A stretch of 64,000 bases of DNA from Saccopteryx bilineata. Its lineage: Eukaryota > Chordata > Mammalia > Chiroptera > Emballonuridae. The stretch lies in the NCBI RefSeq assembly GCF_036850765.1, contig NC_089495.1, forward strand, positions 61,914,410 to 61,978,409, read 5' to 3'. The notes beneath the pieces were generated by a model. That model did no database searches. It saw only the letters and a program-made list of their open reading frames with translations, and had not been told where the DNA came from. The position numbers and the translations under genes are program-made. Below, piece after piece: positions 1 through 11,689 of this stretch. Position 1 is the first letter of the stretch; each line of letters opens with the position of its first letter.

Positions 1-469
1 TTTCTTTCATTCTTTACCTATTCATCAAAACACAGGAATTTTTAGCTTACACTTTTTGTACCATATTGTAAGCTGGTTTGCTGGAGATACTAAAATGAAT
101 ATCCACAGACTGTCTCCTCAAAGATATAATGTAATGGATGCATCAAAACCTCCAAAGAAGAGCATACATATTTAATATATAGTTTCCCCAGCAGGGCCCT
201 CCTTGGATTGTCTTCAGAATAGTTTTCTATAACTTTACAAGCTTTGGCTCATATATGTTGATATGGTCAGTTGCACCTAAAAATAACATAGCCAAGTTGT
301 AGAGGTTGTCAGTCATTTTAATCTTTAGGTTAAACTAGAAATAGAAGATATAGGATAGTGTAGGAGAATTCATAAAATTGTTTATTACAAAAGAAGTCAA
401 ATTGATTCTGTGAAAACTGAGGTGCTATATTCAGACTGAAATTATAATGGATAATGTATACCTTTTTTT
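1..469. other. AT-rich unique DNA
   Basis: I see no gene, RNA or clear repeat here. The base composition is AT-rich and short frames end quickly. Confidence 0.5.
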
Positions 470-790
470 TTTCTTGTGGGAGAGACAGAGAGAGTGAGAG
501 AGAGGCATAGATAGGGACAAACAGACAGGAAGGGAGAGAGATGAGAAACATCAATTCTTCATTGCGATTCCTTAGTTGTTCATTGATTGATTTCTCATAT
601 GTGCCTTGACCATGGGGCTACAACAGATTGAGTGATCCCTTGCTCAAACCAGCGACCTTGGGCTCAAGCTGGTGAGCCTTGCCCAAACCAGAAGAGCTTG
701 TGCTCAAGCTGGCAACCTCGGGGTCTCGAACCTAGGTCCTCCACATCCCAGTCCGACGCTGTATCCACTGTGATACCACCTGGTCACTCT
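470..790 (-). mobile_element. tRNA-derived SINE, type B
   Basis: Reads on the minus strand. The tRNA-like head lies at the right end (about 700-790, with box B-like GGTTCGAGACC at about 720-735 on the minus strand). A body with repeated 'GCTTGAGC'-like words follows, and a CT-rich/T-rich tail is seen as GA-rich DNA at 478-545. Full length for this type. The tail end starts at a T run on the plus strand. Confidence 0.8.
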
Positions 791-1040
791 GGATATCCTT
801 TTTAAATATAAGTTCTGCACTTCATGAGGAAGGGAAAAGGAAAATTTGGATGAAGGTTATTTTAAATTGCATTCATCTAAATTGAGTACACTACAGGTGG
901 GCCTAGGTTTTGTGGGACCAGAAGCTTATCAAAATTGGATATAATTAAAAAATTAGCAAAATAATAAAAATGAAAACAGTTATAACTATAATATTTACTT
1001 AGATTACTGTAAGAAAAATTTTCTAATAAACTGATTTTTT

Positions 1041-1553
1041 AAATGATTTTATTTTTTTAATGGGGCGACATCAATAAATCAGGATACATATATTCAAAGA
1101 TAACAAGTCCAGGTTATCTTGTCATTCAATTATGTTGCATACCCATCACCCAAAGTCAGATTGTCCTCTGTCACCTTCTATCTAGTTTTCTTTGTGCCCC
1201 TCCCCCTCCCCCTTTCCCTCTCCCTTTCCCCCCTCCCCCCGTATCCACCACACTCTTACCAATGACTCTTAGTTTCACTTTTATGTCCCACCTACATATG
1301 GAATAATGCAGTTCCTGGTTTTTTTCTGATTTACTTATTTCACTTCGTATCATGTTATCAAGATCCCATCATTTTGCTGTAAATGATCCGATGTCATCAT
1401 TTCTCATGGCTGAGTAGTATTCCATAGTGTATATGTGCCACATCTTCTTTATCCAGTCATCTATTGATGGGCTTTTTGGTTGTTTCCATGTCCTGGCACT
1501 GTGAACAATGCTGCAATGAACATGGGGCTGCATGTGTCTTTACGTATCAATGT
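1041..1553 (-). mobile_element. 5'-truncated L1 (ORF2 C-terminus and 3' UTR) with TSD
   Basis: Minus-strand L1 tail. The 3' UTR (1041-1300, with a polypyrimidine block near 1198-1240) is followed by codons for the end of ORF2, including the widely conserved 'YTMEYYSA'-like stretch near 1405-1430. A 20-bp direct repeat with one difference flanks it (1021-1040 and 1554-1573), as expected from target-primed insertion. Only about the last tenth of an L1 is present. Confidence 0.85.
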
Positions 1554-1573
1554 TTCTGATAAACTGATTTTTT

Positions 1574-2699
1574 TAATGGCAAACACTACAAAATCTATAA
1601 ATGTAGGGACAGTTAATAATCACAAACCTCTATAAATTGCTCAATCATTCAGATTCATTCTCTTTGCATTTTTATAGAGGTAATTGAAAGGTAATTTAGT
1701 CCATTCTCTAGCAAGTTTGATTAGTTTTTTTATTATTGACAGCTAAATTAATATTTTACCTTCTCCATTAATTTTGTTAATGTTCCATGTAAATTTATAG
1801 GTTTCTTTTTAAGTTAGGATGAACCATTTTTAAGGTTTTATTTTTACATATGAGCTTTAACATTTGAAGGCATTTCGAGTATTCTGGAGCAGTGATAAAC
1901 TTGAGTAATCTACATTGAAAACATCCATTGACCATATTTCTGGGGTCCTTCTCAGGACCTGGAAAGGGAATTATGTGTCAAGAAATTTAGCACTTAAATT
2001 TCATTAGCTGCACAATAATCTGCATCTCACTACTATTTGATTATATCATCCTTTGTGGTAATTCTTCACATTTAAGCTCATAGAGGAAATCTTGTCTTCA
2101 ATTAAAATAAAATATCTGATAGTCTTGACTCCACATGTTACAGAACAAACTTTCACATTATCAGTTGAAATTTAATAGAAATTTAAAATTAATTATATTA
2201 ATTATTCACTAAAATTTAATAGAATTATAGTAGAGAATATGACTTATACAAATTCCCTCAAGCAAATGAAGATTATACTATCATATCATAAAGTATATGT
2301 TAAATTATCCTAAAGGAAATAATATATACTTAACATATGAATGTTTTTAAAAAATAATAAACAAAATAAGAAAATTATGTAAATGAGTAGAAAGATTTAA
2401 AAACATCTAACATAAAAATGTAAAACCTTCTATTTAAATTGCAACCCTTTTAGATAGCATGATATTTTTGTAAAATAGGTTTTGTTGCCCATGGCATCTT
2501 GTGAGGAACTGTTGTGTTTTACCACTGAAAATATTATTTCTTCTTTCTGACTAAACTTTGTCTCGGCTTCCTTTATTCAGTGTTAGCATTTAATATATTG
2601 CTCAATACTATACTATTTTGAATTAAAAGATTAAATCAGATTTCTAAAACTGATCTTTAATAATACCCATGTTGTATTCTAAACCTTATTACATTTTTC
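1574..2699. other. AT-rich unique DNA
   Basis: More than 1 kb with no recognisable gene, RNA or young repeat. It is strongly AT-rich with many short homopolymers. Confidence 0.5.
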
Positions 2700-3043
2700 T
2701 TAAGAGAGTGAGAAAGAGAGACAGAGAGGGACAAAGACAGGAAGAGAGAGAGATAAGAAGCACCAACTTATTGTTGTGGCACTTTAGTTGTTCATTGATT
2801 GCTTTCTCATATGTGCTTTAATGGGGGGGGCTCCAGCTGAGACAGTGACCCCTTGCTCAATCCAGCAACCTCTGGGTTCCAGCCAGTGACCATAGGGTCA
2901 TGTCTATGATCCCACACTCAAGCTGGTGACCCTGTGCTCAATCCAGTGAGCCTGCCCTCAAGCCTGTGACCTTGAGGTTTTGAACCTGAGTCCTCAGCAT
3001 TGCAGGTCAATGCTCTATTCACTATGTCACTTCCTAGTCAGGC
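2700..3043 (-). mobile_element. tRNA-derived SINE, type B
   Basis: Minus-strand copy of the same type as at 470-790. The GA-rich tail lies at 2704-2755 and the tRNA-like head near 2960-3043. A run of eight Gs near 2823 and many substitutions suggest an older copy. Confidence 0.75.
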
Positions 3044-3304
3044 AAGTTAATTAAAATTTTTGCACCTGTGCACATATTACCAGATAATCTGTAAATTCTA
3101 GATGATTCTATGTGTCCCTCTTCTTTTATAAATGTGTTAAGTATATTATTTTATTCTATGTTCACAAAATTCCTGTTAATATTTGTTGAGCAGGTAGAAA
3201 GTCTAGACGGGTTGATAAATTTTATGCGGCCTTCTGAAACCACTTAGATGTCAATATGAAGTTTCCAATATTCTGGAAAGTTTCTTTTTTTCCTCAAAAA
3301 CTAT

Positions 3305-3660
3305 ACACATGCTCTGGGCGGTTGCTTAGTTTTAAAGCATTGGCCTGGTGTGTGTGTGTCTGTTCTAGTTAGATTTCTGTCAGAGCACACAGGAGAAGCG
3401 ATCATCTGTTTTTACCCGCACCCCTTTCTCTCTCTCTCTTCCCCTCCCATAGTCATGACTCTGTTGGTTCAAGCCATAAGCCTGGGCACTGAGGATGATG
3501 CCTTGAAGCCTCTGCCTCAGGCACTAAAAATAGCTTGGTTGCAAGAATGGCTGCAGATGGGCAGCGCATAGACCCCAGATGGGGGTTGCCTGATGGATCA
3601 TTGTCAGGGCATATGCAGGAGTCTGTTTATTTTCCCTCTTCTTGGAAAAAGAAGAAAAAC
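3305..3660 (+). mobile_element. tRNA-derived SINE, type A (Rhin-1-like)
   Basis: The plus-strand head is damaged at box A, with a TG microsatellite at 3348-3359. It is followed by the typical body (CT-rich block 3420-3450, 'gaggatg', 'cctctgcctcaggc') and an A-rich end. It is well diverged from younger copies such as 51989-52378. Confidence 0.75.
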
Positions 3661-3829
3661 TATTATACACATAATGTAATTTTCACAAAAGAAAACATTT
3701 TTTAATTGAACTCCACTATCGAACAAGTGATATCTTTATAGATGTAAAAGAGCTAAGCAAATATGAAAGTGAAATCCCAAGTTTTCCCTTTGTCATCTAC
3801 CCTTGCCTCCTTTCTTATTTCTCCCTCCC

Positions 3830-4230
3830 GGTGAACCATAACTCACCAAAGGCAAGGCTCTCAGAAACAAACTGTGAATACGGCTCTCAGAAACTATTTT
3901 AGTGGTTATCAGGATGCCACCATTCTCTGAAAGCAAGAGGCACCAATGCAAGAACAACTTTTAATCCCAAGATTCAGTTAAAGACAAACCTGCCACCTGA
4001 GCCAAAACAAGAAGGACACATATCCAACCTTCCGTCATTCTATAAAAACCTAAGCCTGCTTTTATTAGGGAGTCACCTCATCTCTGATGCTCCCTGATGG
4101 TCATCAGCTGAAGAAAGCTTTGAACTGAAAACAAGTCTTTTAAAAAATCTCCTTTGAACAAGGGAATACAATCCCCCAACTGAAATAAATGTTTCAATGA
4201 GGAAAAACTAATGATGACCAGCACTTTTTA
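3830..4230 (+). mobile_element. Possible solo LTR, ERV1-like
   Basis: A TATAAAA box at 4041-4047 lies about 140 bp upstream of an AATAAA at 4184-4189, which is the spacing of a retroviral U3-R-U5 unit. The text between (a 'gggagtcacctcatctctgatgct'-like U5) resembles gammaretrovirus-type LTRs. I could not fix the ends or a target duplication, so the borders are approximate and it may be something else. Confidence 0.3.
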
Positions 4231-4935
4231 AAATTATATTTAGAAAATTTAATTTAATAGGATGGCATTGACCAGTAAAAGTAGATAGGTTTAAGGTAAA
4301 TATTTCTGCAGTATTTGAACTGTTGATTATATTGTATAGTCATCACACAAAGTCAAATCATTTTCCATCACCATATATTTGTCTCTCTTTATTTTCTCAT
4401 ATGCCCCTCCCCCTGGTAACCATTTCACTTTTATCTATGTCCACGAATTTCAATTTTATATCACACCTATGTGTGAAATCATATAGTTCTTAGCTTTTTC
4501 TGATTTTCTTATTTCACTCAGTATAGTGTTCTCAAGGTCCATCCATGTTGTCAAAAATGGCAATGTGTCATCATTTCTTATAGCTGAGTAGTATTCTACT
4601 ATATATTTGTACCACATCTTTATTGGTTGTTTCTATGTCTTGGCCACTGTGAATAATACTGTGATGAATATGGTAGTAGAGGGATTGCTGGGTCATATGA
4701 TAGTTATGTTCTTAATTTTTTGAGGAACTACCATACTTTCTTCCATGATGGTTGCACTAATTTGCATTTTTACTAGCAGTGAATGAAGGTTCCTTTTTCT
4801 CCACAACCTCTCCAGCACTTATTATCTTTCTTATTGATAATAACCAATCTAATAAGTGTGTGGTGGTATCTCATTGTAGTGTTGTTTGCATTTCTTGAAT
4901 AGTACTTTCTGAAGATGAGCCCATACTGTATCACA
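4230..4935 (-). mobile_element. 5'-truncated L1, minus strand
   Basis: Minus-strand L1 3' UTR and ORF2 C-terminus. The sequence near 4555-4620 is the reverse of the conserved 'WYIYTMEYYSA' region. The segment up to about 4930 carries the farther-upstream ORF2 text ('ctaataagtgtgtggtggtatctcattg', reversed). It is more diverged than the copy at 5233-5800, and no clear TSD was found. Confidence 0.75.
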
Positions 4936-5232
4936 AATTATCTGTAATTTTATTACTTGAATAGTCTTTCTATCAAGCCAAGAAAATTCTAAAATTAAAA
5001 CTTGTTCTCATGTATATATTTTCTCTTGAGTGTTTGGACATCTAATATGTAGATGGAGTTAGACTGTAGTGTGCAGTTGGCAAGAGAGTACAGAAATTCT
5101 GTTAAGATCAGTCAATAACATGTACTCTACTTGATTCTTGCACAATAATAAAACTCAAAGTTGCACAAGTGCATAGGCACTTCTTGATCCTAAGGTTACT
5201 TGAGTTTTATTTTGTGTCAAGAATGGGGTTAG

Positions 5233-5800
5233 TACATAAAGACACTTGCAGCCCCATGTTCATTACAGCATTGTTCACAGTGGCCAAGACATGGAAACAA
5301 CCAAAAAGCCCTTCAATAGATGATTGGATAAAGAAGATGTGGTACATATATACTATGGAATACTACTCAGCCATAAGAAATGATGACATCGAATCATTTA
5401 CAACAAAATGGATGGATCTTGATAATATTATACGGAGTGAAATAAATAAATCAGAAAAAACTAAGAACTGCATGATTCCATACATAGGTGGGACATAAAA
5501 ACAAGACTGAGAGACATGGACAAGAGTGTAGTGGTTACTGGGTGGGGTGAGGGAAGACAGGGAGGGAGAGGGGGGAGGGGAGGGGCACAAAGAAAACCAG
5601 ATAGAAGGTGATGGAGGACAATTTGACTTTGGGTGACGGGTATGCAACATAAATGAATGACAAGATAACCTGAAGATGTTTCCTTTGAACGTATGCACCC
5701 TGATTTATTAATGTCACCCCATTAAAATTAATTTTTAAAAAAGTAAAAAATAAGTAAAAAAAAAAAAAAGCATTGAAAAAAATAAATTCCTGAAAAAAAA
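5233..5800 (+). mobile_element. 5'-truncated L1 with TSD and poly(A)
   Basis: Plus-strand L1 tail. An open stretch at about 5240-5498 encodes the ORF2 C-terminus (ITALFTVAKTWKQP, then WIKKMWYIYTMEYYSAIR). The 3' UTR has a G-rich block at 5540-5585 and the end is A-rich. An 11-bp direct repeat (5222-5232 and 5801-5811) flanks it. The C-terminal frame is still open, so this is a fairly young copy. It cannot move because it lacks ORF1 and the reverse transcriptase domain. Confidence 0.85.
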
Positions 5801-5811
5801 AATGGGGTTAG

Positions 5812-7665
5812 AGAGAGGAGTTCCCAATTAAGGGTTCTTTCAAAACTCTTTATTATAACATTAAGAGAAAATATATTTAGGCTCATGTTAAAGGAATTCA
5901 ACATCAAAATTCTCTATAATTACTGTAGAGCAATAAGTAAATTCCTGTTAAAGTTTCCATTCTGGAGTTTACTCTTTCTGGGTGGGATGGGGGGATTAAG
6001 CAAGTATGTCAATTCTGGATGAAGTGATAATATAAGAGATAAAGTAGCAGATTCCAATAACAGAAAATATAATTTGCAGAAAAATAGCTTCATTGAATAA
6101 AACAGGCGGATATTTTTTTCATACTCCAGTCATCATGACCAAAAAATATGTAAGCATTATTTAAAAATTAAGAAAAAAATAAAAGGAAAGTATTTTGACA
6201 AGACAACATGAGAAAGAGACGCCTTCTATAAAGTCAATAGAGGTGAAAACACAAACTAAAGTGATCCAGTCATTCATTAAGCATAACCAGGTAAGTTCTT
6301 AACATCTTCGTTATTTGAATTATGACATTTAAGAAGAAGAAAAAAGATTACCTTTGTTTTAATATCATCCACTGTTAATCCACTTTTTAATGGTTTCCAG
6401 AACTACAATATATAAAGGACAAGTTTGTAATTTGTCAAATATTTGTATCATCTTCCACATATAAAGCAGTTATTTTACAATTACTTCATTTTCTTGAATA
6501 CAATATATTCATTTCTTTTATTGGCCAAAATACTAATTCTATAACACTGACTATTAGTACAACTAACATAAAAAAGTAAAATATTAAAATTCAATATATT
6601 TTTATTACTTATATTATTTCTACAGAGTAGAATAAAATTAGTTAAAAAATAAATATCTTCCAGAAAGAAAAAGATGAATAACTAGAAAACAGTTTTTAAG
6701 AAAAAAGGAGTAAACGGTTTAAATAAAGTTTTTATAAAGCCATCCAATTTTTTTCCTAACACAATAAACAAATTTATTAACAAATAAATTTTATGCAAAT
6801 AATATAAAGTGTGAAAACATAAAATGATTACCAGTACATTAAAAATTAAAGTTTTTTAAAAATTTTGACAGCTCTTTTCTATCCTTCCTTTAATATAATT
6901 CTTTCCCACTTTAGTTATAATTATGGCATTTCTCAGTCATCTAGATATGACCACAAGATTAAATTCTGCCCAATGGGTTATACGGGGGAATGTTGGATAG
7001 AGCATCTGAGATAGTCTTCAAAGGGAGGTATGCCCTTCTTTGTCTCCTCCTCCTTTCACGATGACTGAAATGTTGGCATGTTGACTGGAATCATGAAACT
7101 CATGTTCTAACATAAGAATAACAATTCATTGAGAAGAAGCTGGGTTCCCAAATAAAGGTTTGACCAGCTAATCAGTCCTGTGCTGATTAATTCTGGACAT
7201 AAAGTACATGAAGGAGATCAAATAAAGCATATCTTTTTTACATAGCTATTATATTTTTACTCTGTCATTATTAGCTTTACATAATTTTAATAAAGTTAAG
7301 TTAAAAAGATTTTCCCCTGAACCATTTTATCTCTTTTAGCTTAGTTAATTGCTTTGCAATTTTTAAATATTTTGACAGAGAAAAATTAATCAACATTCGA
7401 TTGTAGCTTCTATTGTACTTCTATTTGTAAACCTCAGTCAAATTAAATGCATATGTTTAATTGAGTCAAATAATATAAATATTATTGAAAGATTTTTATA
7501 CTATTTGGTAGTTTTATCAATGACTTGTTTATTTAACCTTTAATGAAAGAGGAGATTTATAACAAATTTGAAAATACATATGTAATTTCAAGTGACAATA
7601 ATACCATCCATTTAGTTCAAAACTTTGAGAGCTTTATGAAAAGATAATTAAATGCTTATGAATAA
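5812..7665. other. AT-rich unique DNA, possible old repeat at 6900-7200
   Basis: No gene seen. The less AT-rich piece near 6900-7200 may be a worn mammalian repeat, but I could not assign it. The rest is AT-rich with no structure that I can support. Confidence 0.45.
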
Positions 7666-7852
7666 TCCCTGCTGGCTGGGTAGCTCAGTTGGTTAGAGCA
7701 TGGTCCCAAAGTGCCAAGGTTGTGAGTTTGATTCCTGGTCAGGGCACGTATAGAAAGCAACCAATGAACGCATAATTAAGTGGAAAAAATGAATGCTTCT
7801 CTCTCTCTCCCTCCATTTTTCTCTTTGTCTTTTTAAAATCAATCAAATAATA
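7666..7852 (+). mobile_element. Short tRNA-derived SINE, type C (VES-like)
   Basis: Plus-strand tRNA-like head with box A (gtagctcagttgg) at 7680-7692 and box B-like GAGTTTGATTCC at 7726-7737. A short body ends in a CT block (7798-7835) and an A-rich tail. Its length of about 190 bp fits the short bat SINE type. It is not a functional tRNA gene: the acceptor and anticodon parts do not fold cleanly and a SINE tail follows. Confidence 0.8.
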
Positions 7853-8937
7853 AAAAAAAATTGTTGATGAATAAGAAAAGGTACTTATATTTGGACAGCC
7901 ATAACATTTTGGTGGGTATGTAAATGATTCAAGCCATTTAAAAAATCATAAACCTTGTAACTTTCATTAATATATTATTTTTATTATGACTTTATTAGAG
8001 TACTCAGTGTTTTTGTAAGCAAGTGAAAATCTCCTCAAGTAAGCAGTAGTGATATGAAACCATTTTTGGAAGTTATTCAATATATATGCACAGATTTATG
8101 TTATACCCAAACTTAGCCTTCAAAAACATTCACCTTTAAATTCATTGTATTGACTATCATTTCTTTATTTCGACTGAAAAAAGTCAAAATACTTAATTGT
8201 TAATAATATTGGAGCATAATTTATGTTATTCAGGATTGCTTAATCACTCTTGTTTCAATTTTTGGTGATCCTCTGAGTATAAACCACAGTTTATGTTCTT
8301 GTGGAATCAAAATTGTATGTGATGATTATTTATTCAGGTTGAAAAGATATCTTGGTACTGATAAAGAAGATATAATAGAGCCTCAGTCTTTCTCAATTAA
8401 CAACAAATATAATATGTGAAAGTGATACTCTGAAAATTGAAATAATTAAGAGTACAGTAAAGCAGCAGTTGGTTTTAGATGTTGGAGCTATGAAACAAAA
8501 ATATGAGATTATGATAATATTTTATATTTTCAGTCTGAAAGTTCAAATATTAAAAAAATTAAAATCGATCTCATGTAAAATGTGAGGCAAAATACTTTTT
8601 AAGATGTGTTGCATGACTGTAAGAGTCACAATTTATGCTTATCAATCTATCAATCAATACTTAAAATAAATAAATATGACTAATTTCTTTACTTTCAATA
8701 TTGTGCCTACATCTTGTCTATTGTTGTAATCAATATCTTTATTGCCCAATTAAAATGTAGAACTTTATATTTGTCATTTTATAAAAAATATATGTATATT
8801 TTTACTTGAATGATAATGTAAATTAAGAACTTTGTCTTAGTTGACAGTAGGTTATCGGCACTATCACAACCAATATAAAACTATGAGTATAGCAAACTTT
8901 TCAAAATAATAAAACCTAAAATATCATAAACTTAAAT
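7853..8937. other. AT-rich unique DNA
   Basis: Nothing recognised: no open frame of note and no repeat ends. Confidence 0.5.
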
Positions 8938-9271
8938 TAGGTGAAACAAGGGGAAATGGTGAGGCAGACTCTTTTCTGCATGCACCCCAACCAAGATTAA
9001 CCCAGGAATCCCATCTGGGGCCAATGCTTCAGTACCAAACTATTTTTAGCACCTGAAGCTGATATGCTGTAATGGAGCCATCCTCAGCACATGCAGCTAT
9101 GCTCAAACCAATTGAACCACTGGCTGCAGGAAGAGAAGAGGGAGGGAAGAAGAAGAGGAATGGGGGAGGAGCAGATGGTCACTTCTCTTGTGTACCCTGA
9201 CCAGGAATCAAATCCCCAATGTCCACACACCAGACCAACACTCTATATCCACTGAGCCACCAGCCAGGGCC
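8938..9271 (-). mobile_element. tRNA-derived SINE, type A (Rhin-1-like)
   Basis: Minus-strand copy. The head lies at 9190-9271 ('ccagccagggcc' is the reverse of the SINE start), the GA-rich block at 9126-9172, and the distal body to about 8950. It is moderately diverged. Confidence 0.8.
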
Positions 9272-9514
9272 TATAATTTTTAAATTATATCCATTATTGC
9301 CATTTGCATTACATAGATTAAACTAAGATTTAGCAATCAACATTGCTTGTTAAGGCAGTTACAACTATGGTAGATATTAATGTGTCTGGGTTCTTTAATT
9401 TTGATTGAGATATAGCATTTTATATTGCTGTATACTGAATTATTCAGACAGTTTATTTTTAACCTCAAAAAGTATACAGTTCAGTAAAAATGTACAGAAT
9501 TTTATTTTTTAAAC

Positions 9515-9795
9515 TGATCCTGATATTTATTGCAGCATTGTTTACATTAGCCAGGATCTGGACACAGCCCAAATATCTGTCAATGGATGAGTGGATTAAA
9601 AAGCTGTGGTACATATACACAATGGAATACTACACGGCCATGAAAAAAAGAGAGAGAAATCTTACCTTTGTGATGGCATGGATGGACCTGGAGATTATTA
9701 TGCTAAGTGAAATAAGCCAGGCAGATAAAGACAAATATATCATATGATCTCACTTATATGTGGAATTTATTTTAAAGATATAGAATGAATATACC
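9515..9795 (+). mobile_element. L1 fragment, ORF2 C-terminus
   Basis: An open stretch encodes FIAALFTLARIWTQP and WIKKLWYIYTMEYYTAM, the end of L1 ORF2, up to a stop near 9747 and a short piece of following DNA. The 3' UTR and poly(A) are missing at the right, where another L1 piece begins. Confidence 0.8.
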
Positions 9796-10205
9796 AATAA
9801 TTTATATAGAACCAAGAAAGAACATGAATAGCCTCAGCAATCATGAAAATAAAAAATAAAGTATGAGGTATCACACCTCCTGTTATCAAGTTAAACTACA
9901 AGGCTATTATAATCAAAACAGTTTGGTACTGGCATAAGAATAGGCATATAGATCAATGGAACAGAACAGAGAATCCAGAAATGAACACATTTTGTTCTTC
10001 AGAAACATTAAAGAAAGTTTAAAGCATATCATAAACTGAGAAAGAGCATCCAGAATATATGTGATTGATATTTATAGTTCAGTAACCTGGTAGAAAACTG
10101 GCATTTCTCCGAAGAAAAATTTGAATACCAAATAACTATATAAAAAGGGGTTCAACATCTTCATAACATTTAGATTAATTATATAGCATATCATCTCTAC
10201 TTACT
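9796..10205 (+). mobile_element. L1 fragment, upstream part of ORF2
   Basis: Plus-strand L1 text that in an intact element lies before the piece at 9515-9795: the 'YYKA...NQNSLVLA' region (9893-9935) and 'WNRTEN'-like codons (9955-9975). Finding it downstream means that the two pieces are separate insertions or a rearranged copy. Several stops break the frame. Confidence 0.7.
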
Positions 10206-10269
10206 TTCAGAATTTATAGTAAAATATTAATATACACAAAGAGCAACTGTGCTACTTAACCCTCAAAAA

Positions 10270-10515
10270 GAGATCAAGACAGCACTCATGACTACAACTA
10301 TTCTGTGACTGCCCAGTTTATATTTCATAATCCCATTGCCTTTTCCACCCAGTCCCCCAACCCACCAGATTACCATTAGTTTGTTCTTTGTATCTATGAC
10401 TTTGTTTCTGTTTTGTTTATTTTGTTTTTTATATTTCATATGTAAGTTAAATCACGATTGTATTCATCTTTCCTTGTCTGATTTACTTCACTTAAAATAG
10501 TCATAAGGAGGTAAA
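10270..10515 (-). mobile_element. L1 3' end fragment
   Basis: Minus-strand text of an L1 3' UTR and ORF2 end, with 'tttgtttctgttttgtttatt' and 'gtatccatctttccttgtctgatttacttcac'-like wording. It is old and has no clean tail. Confidence 0.55.
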
Positions 10516-10540
10516 GTACAACATAAAGAATATAGTAAAT

Positions 10541-10922
10541 AGACCCTGGCTGACTGGCTCAGTGGTAGAGGGTCGGCCTGGCATGTGGAAGCCCCAGGTT
10601 TGATCCCCGGTCAGGGCACACAGAAGAAGCACCCATCAGCTTCTCCCTCCTCCCCCCCTCCTTTCTCTCTCTTTCTTCACCTCCCACAGCCAAGGCTCCA
10701 TTGAAGCAAAGTTGGCCCAGGATTGAGGATAGCTTCATGGCCTCCGCCTCAGGTGCTAGAATCAATGGGGTTGCAATGCAGCAACCTCCCAGATGGGCAG
10801 ACCATCACCCCTTTGTGGGCATGCCAGGTGGGTCCCCGTCTGGGGCATGCGGGAGACTCTCTCTGCCTCTCTGCTTCTCACTTCAAAAAAGTACAAAAAG
10901 TAAGTAAATAAATAAATAAAAA
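10541..10922 (+). mobile_element. tRNA-derived SINE, type A (Rhin-1-like)
   Basis: Full-length plus-strand copy. Head 'ctggctgactggctcagtgg' at 10546-10565, box B-like GGTTTGATCCC at 10597-10607, CT block 10640-10685, GC-rich body, and an (AAAT)-like tail at 10900-10922. Short frames through it on both strands are SINE read-through, not genes. Confidence 0.85.
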
Positions 10923-10954
10923 ATATAGTAAATAATATTTTAATAACAATTTTA

Positions 10955-11068
10955 GTGTGTCCAGTAGGTACTAGACTTACTGTGGGATCACTCTATAAGT
11001 TATATAAATGTCTAACCACCATGTGCACACCTGAAACTAATATATTGTTTGTCAACTGTTATTGAAAA
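10955..11068 (+). mobile_element. L1 3' end fragment
   Basis: Contains the conserved old-L1 3' wording 'gtgcacacctgaaactaatata' at about 11020-11045, then 'gtcaactgttattgaaaaa' before an A-rich end. Only about 110 bp remain. Confidence 0.6.
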
Positions 11069-11487
11069 ATTTAAAAGACAGGCTGATGGAAGTAGCTTTG
11101 AAGATTAAAGGAGAAGGAGGAAGTCATAAATTCAAATCCTGCAATGACTGTATTTAAAACTAAAGGTGACTGAGTTACACTGATTTGGCAGTTTTTGATT
11201 ATCTGCTACTTGCGAAAATTGGGACTCAGGAGCTCATTTAAATTATAGTAAAAGAAAAGTTCTGAAACTTTGTATCTCACTTTTGTGATTGCGATTAATA
11301 TCTGCTGCATGATTTTGGAAGAACTGAGGCAAATTTCCACAGTGCTGCTTAAGAGAGGAGCAAGGTTTAAGGTTCTAGGGGGAACAATCTTGGATCAAAG
11401 AAGGTACAAGTCAGCAAGACTAGACGTTAAGGAGGAAGATGGAAAGAGAAAACAGAAGAACAGAATGAAAGAATCACTGCCCCCTCA
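11069..11487. other. Unassigned DNA
   Basis: No gene or repeat that I can name. A 94-codon open frame at 11270-11554 runs into the CA repeat and shows no protein features. Confidence 0.45.
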
Positions 11488-11494
11488 ACACACA

Positions 11495-11537
<43 letters not shown>
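11488..11537. repeat. (CA)n microsatellite
   Basis: About 25 CA units with two CATA interruptions. Likely polymorphic in length. Confidence 0.95.
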
Positions 11538-11689
11538 ATTGGTGGTACAACTAGGGAAATTTAGAAGGAACCATGTCTACAGAGTGTTTTTGTCATTAAA
11601 CTTTATGCAACATGCAATGTTATCCTTCTGGTATTTCCACAAATGTTCTGCAAAGCCCCCCAAAATGCAAACAAAAAACAAAAGAACAG

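Noticed and set aside
1171..1353. 60-codon glycine/arginine-rich minus frame
   Set aside because: Translation of the G-rich block in an L1 3' UTR.
5169..5498. 109-codon frame with a protein-like C-terminus
   Set aside because: The readable part is the L1 ORF2 C-terminus; the first third is non-L1 flanking DNA joined by chance.
7666..7740. tRNA-like sequence with box A and box B
   Set aside because: Head of a short SINE. The same applies to all other tRNA-like heads here; no functional cloverleaf with clean ends was found.
10559..10911. Several 60-70-codon open frames on both strands
   Set aside because: They lie wholly inside a type A SINE, and the same pattern recurs at 17.8-18.3, 26.8-27.2, 43.2-43.6, 45.7-46.2, 48.0-48.6, 52.0-52.4 and 63.6-64.0 kb. 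SINE read-through, not genes.
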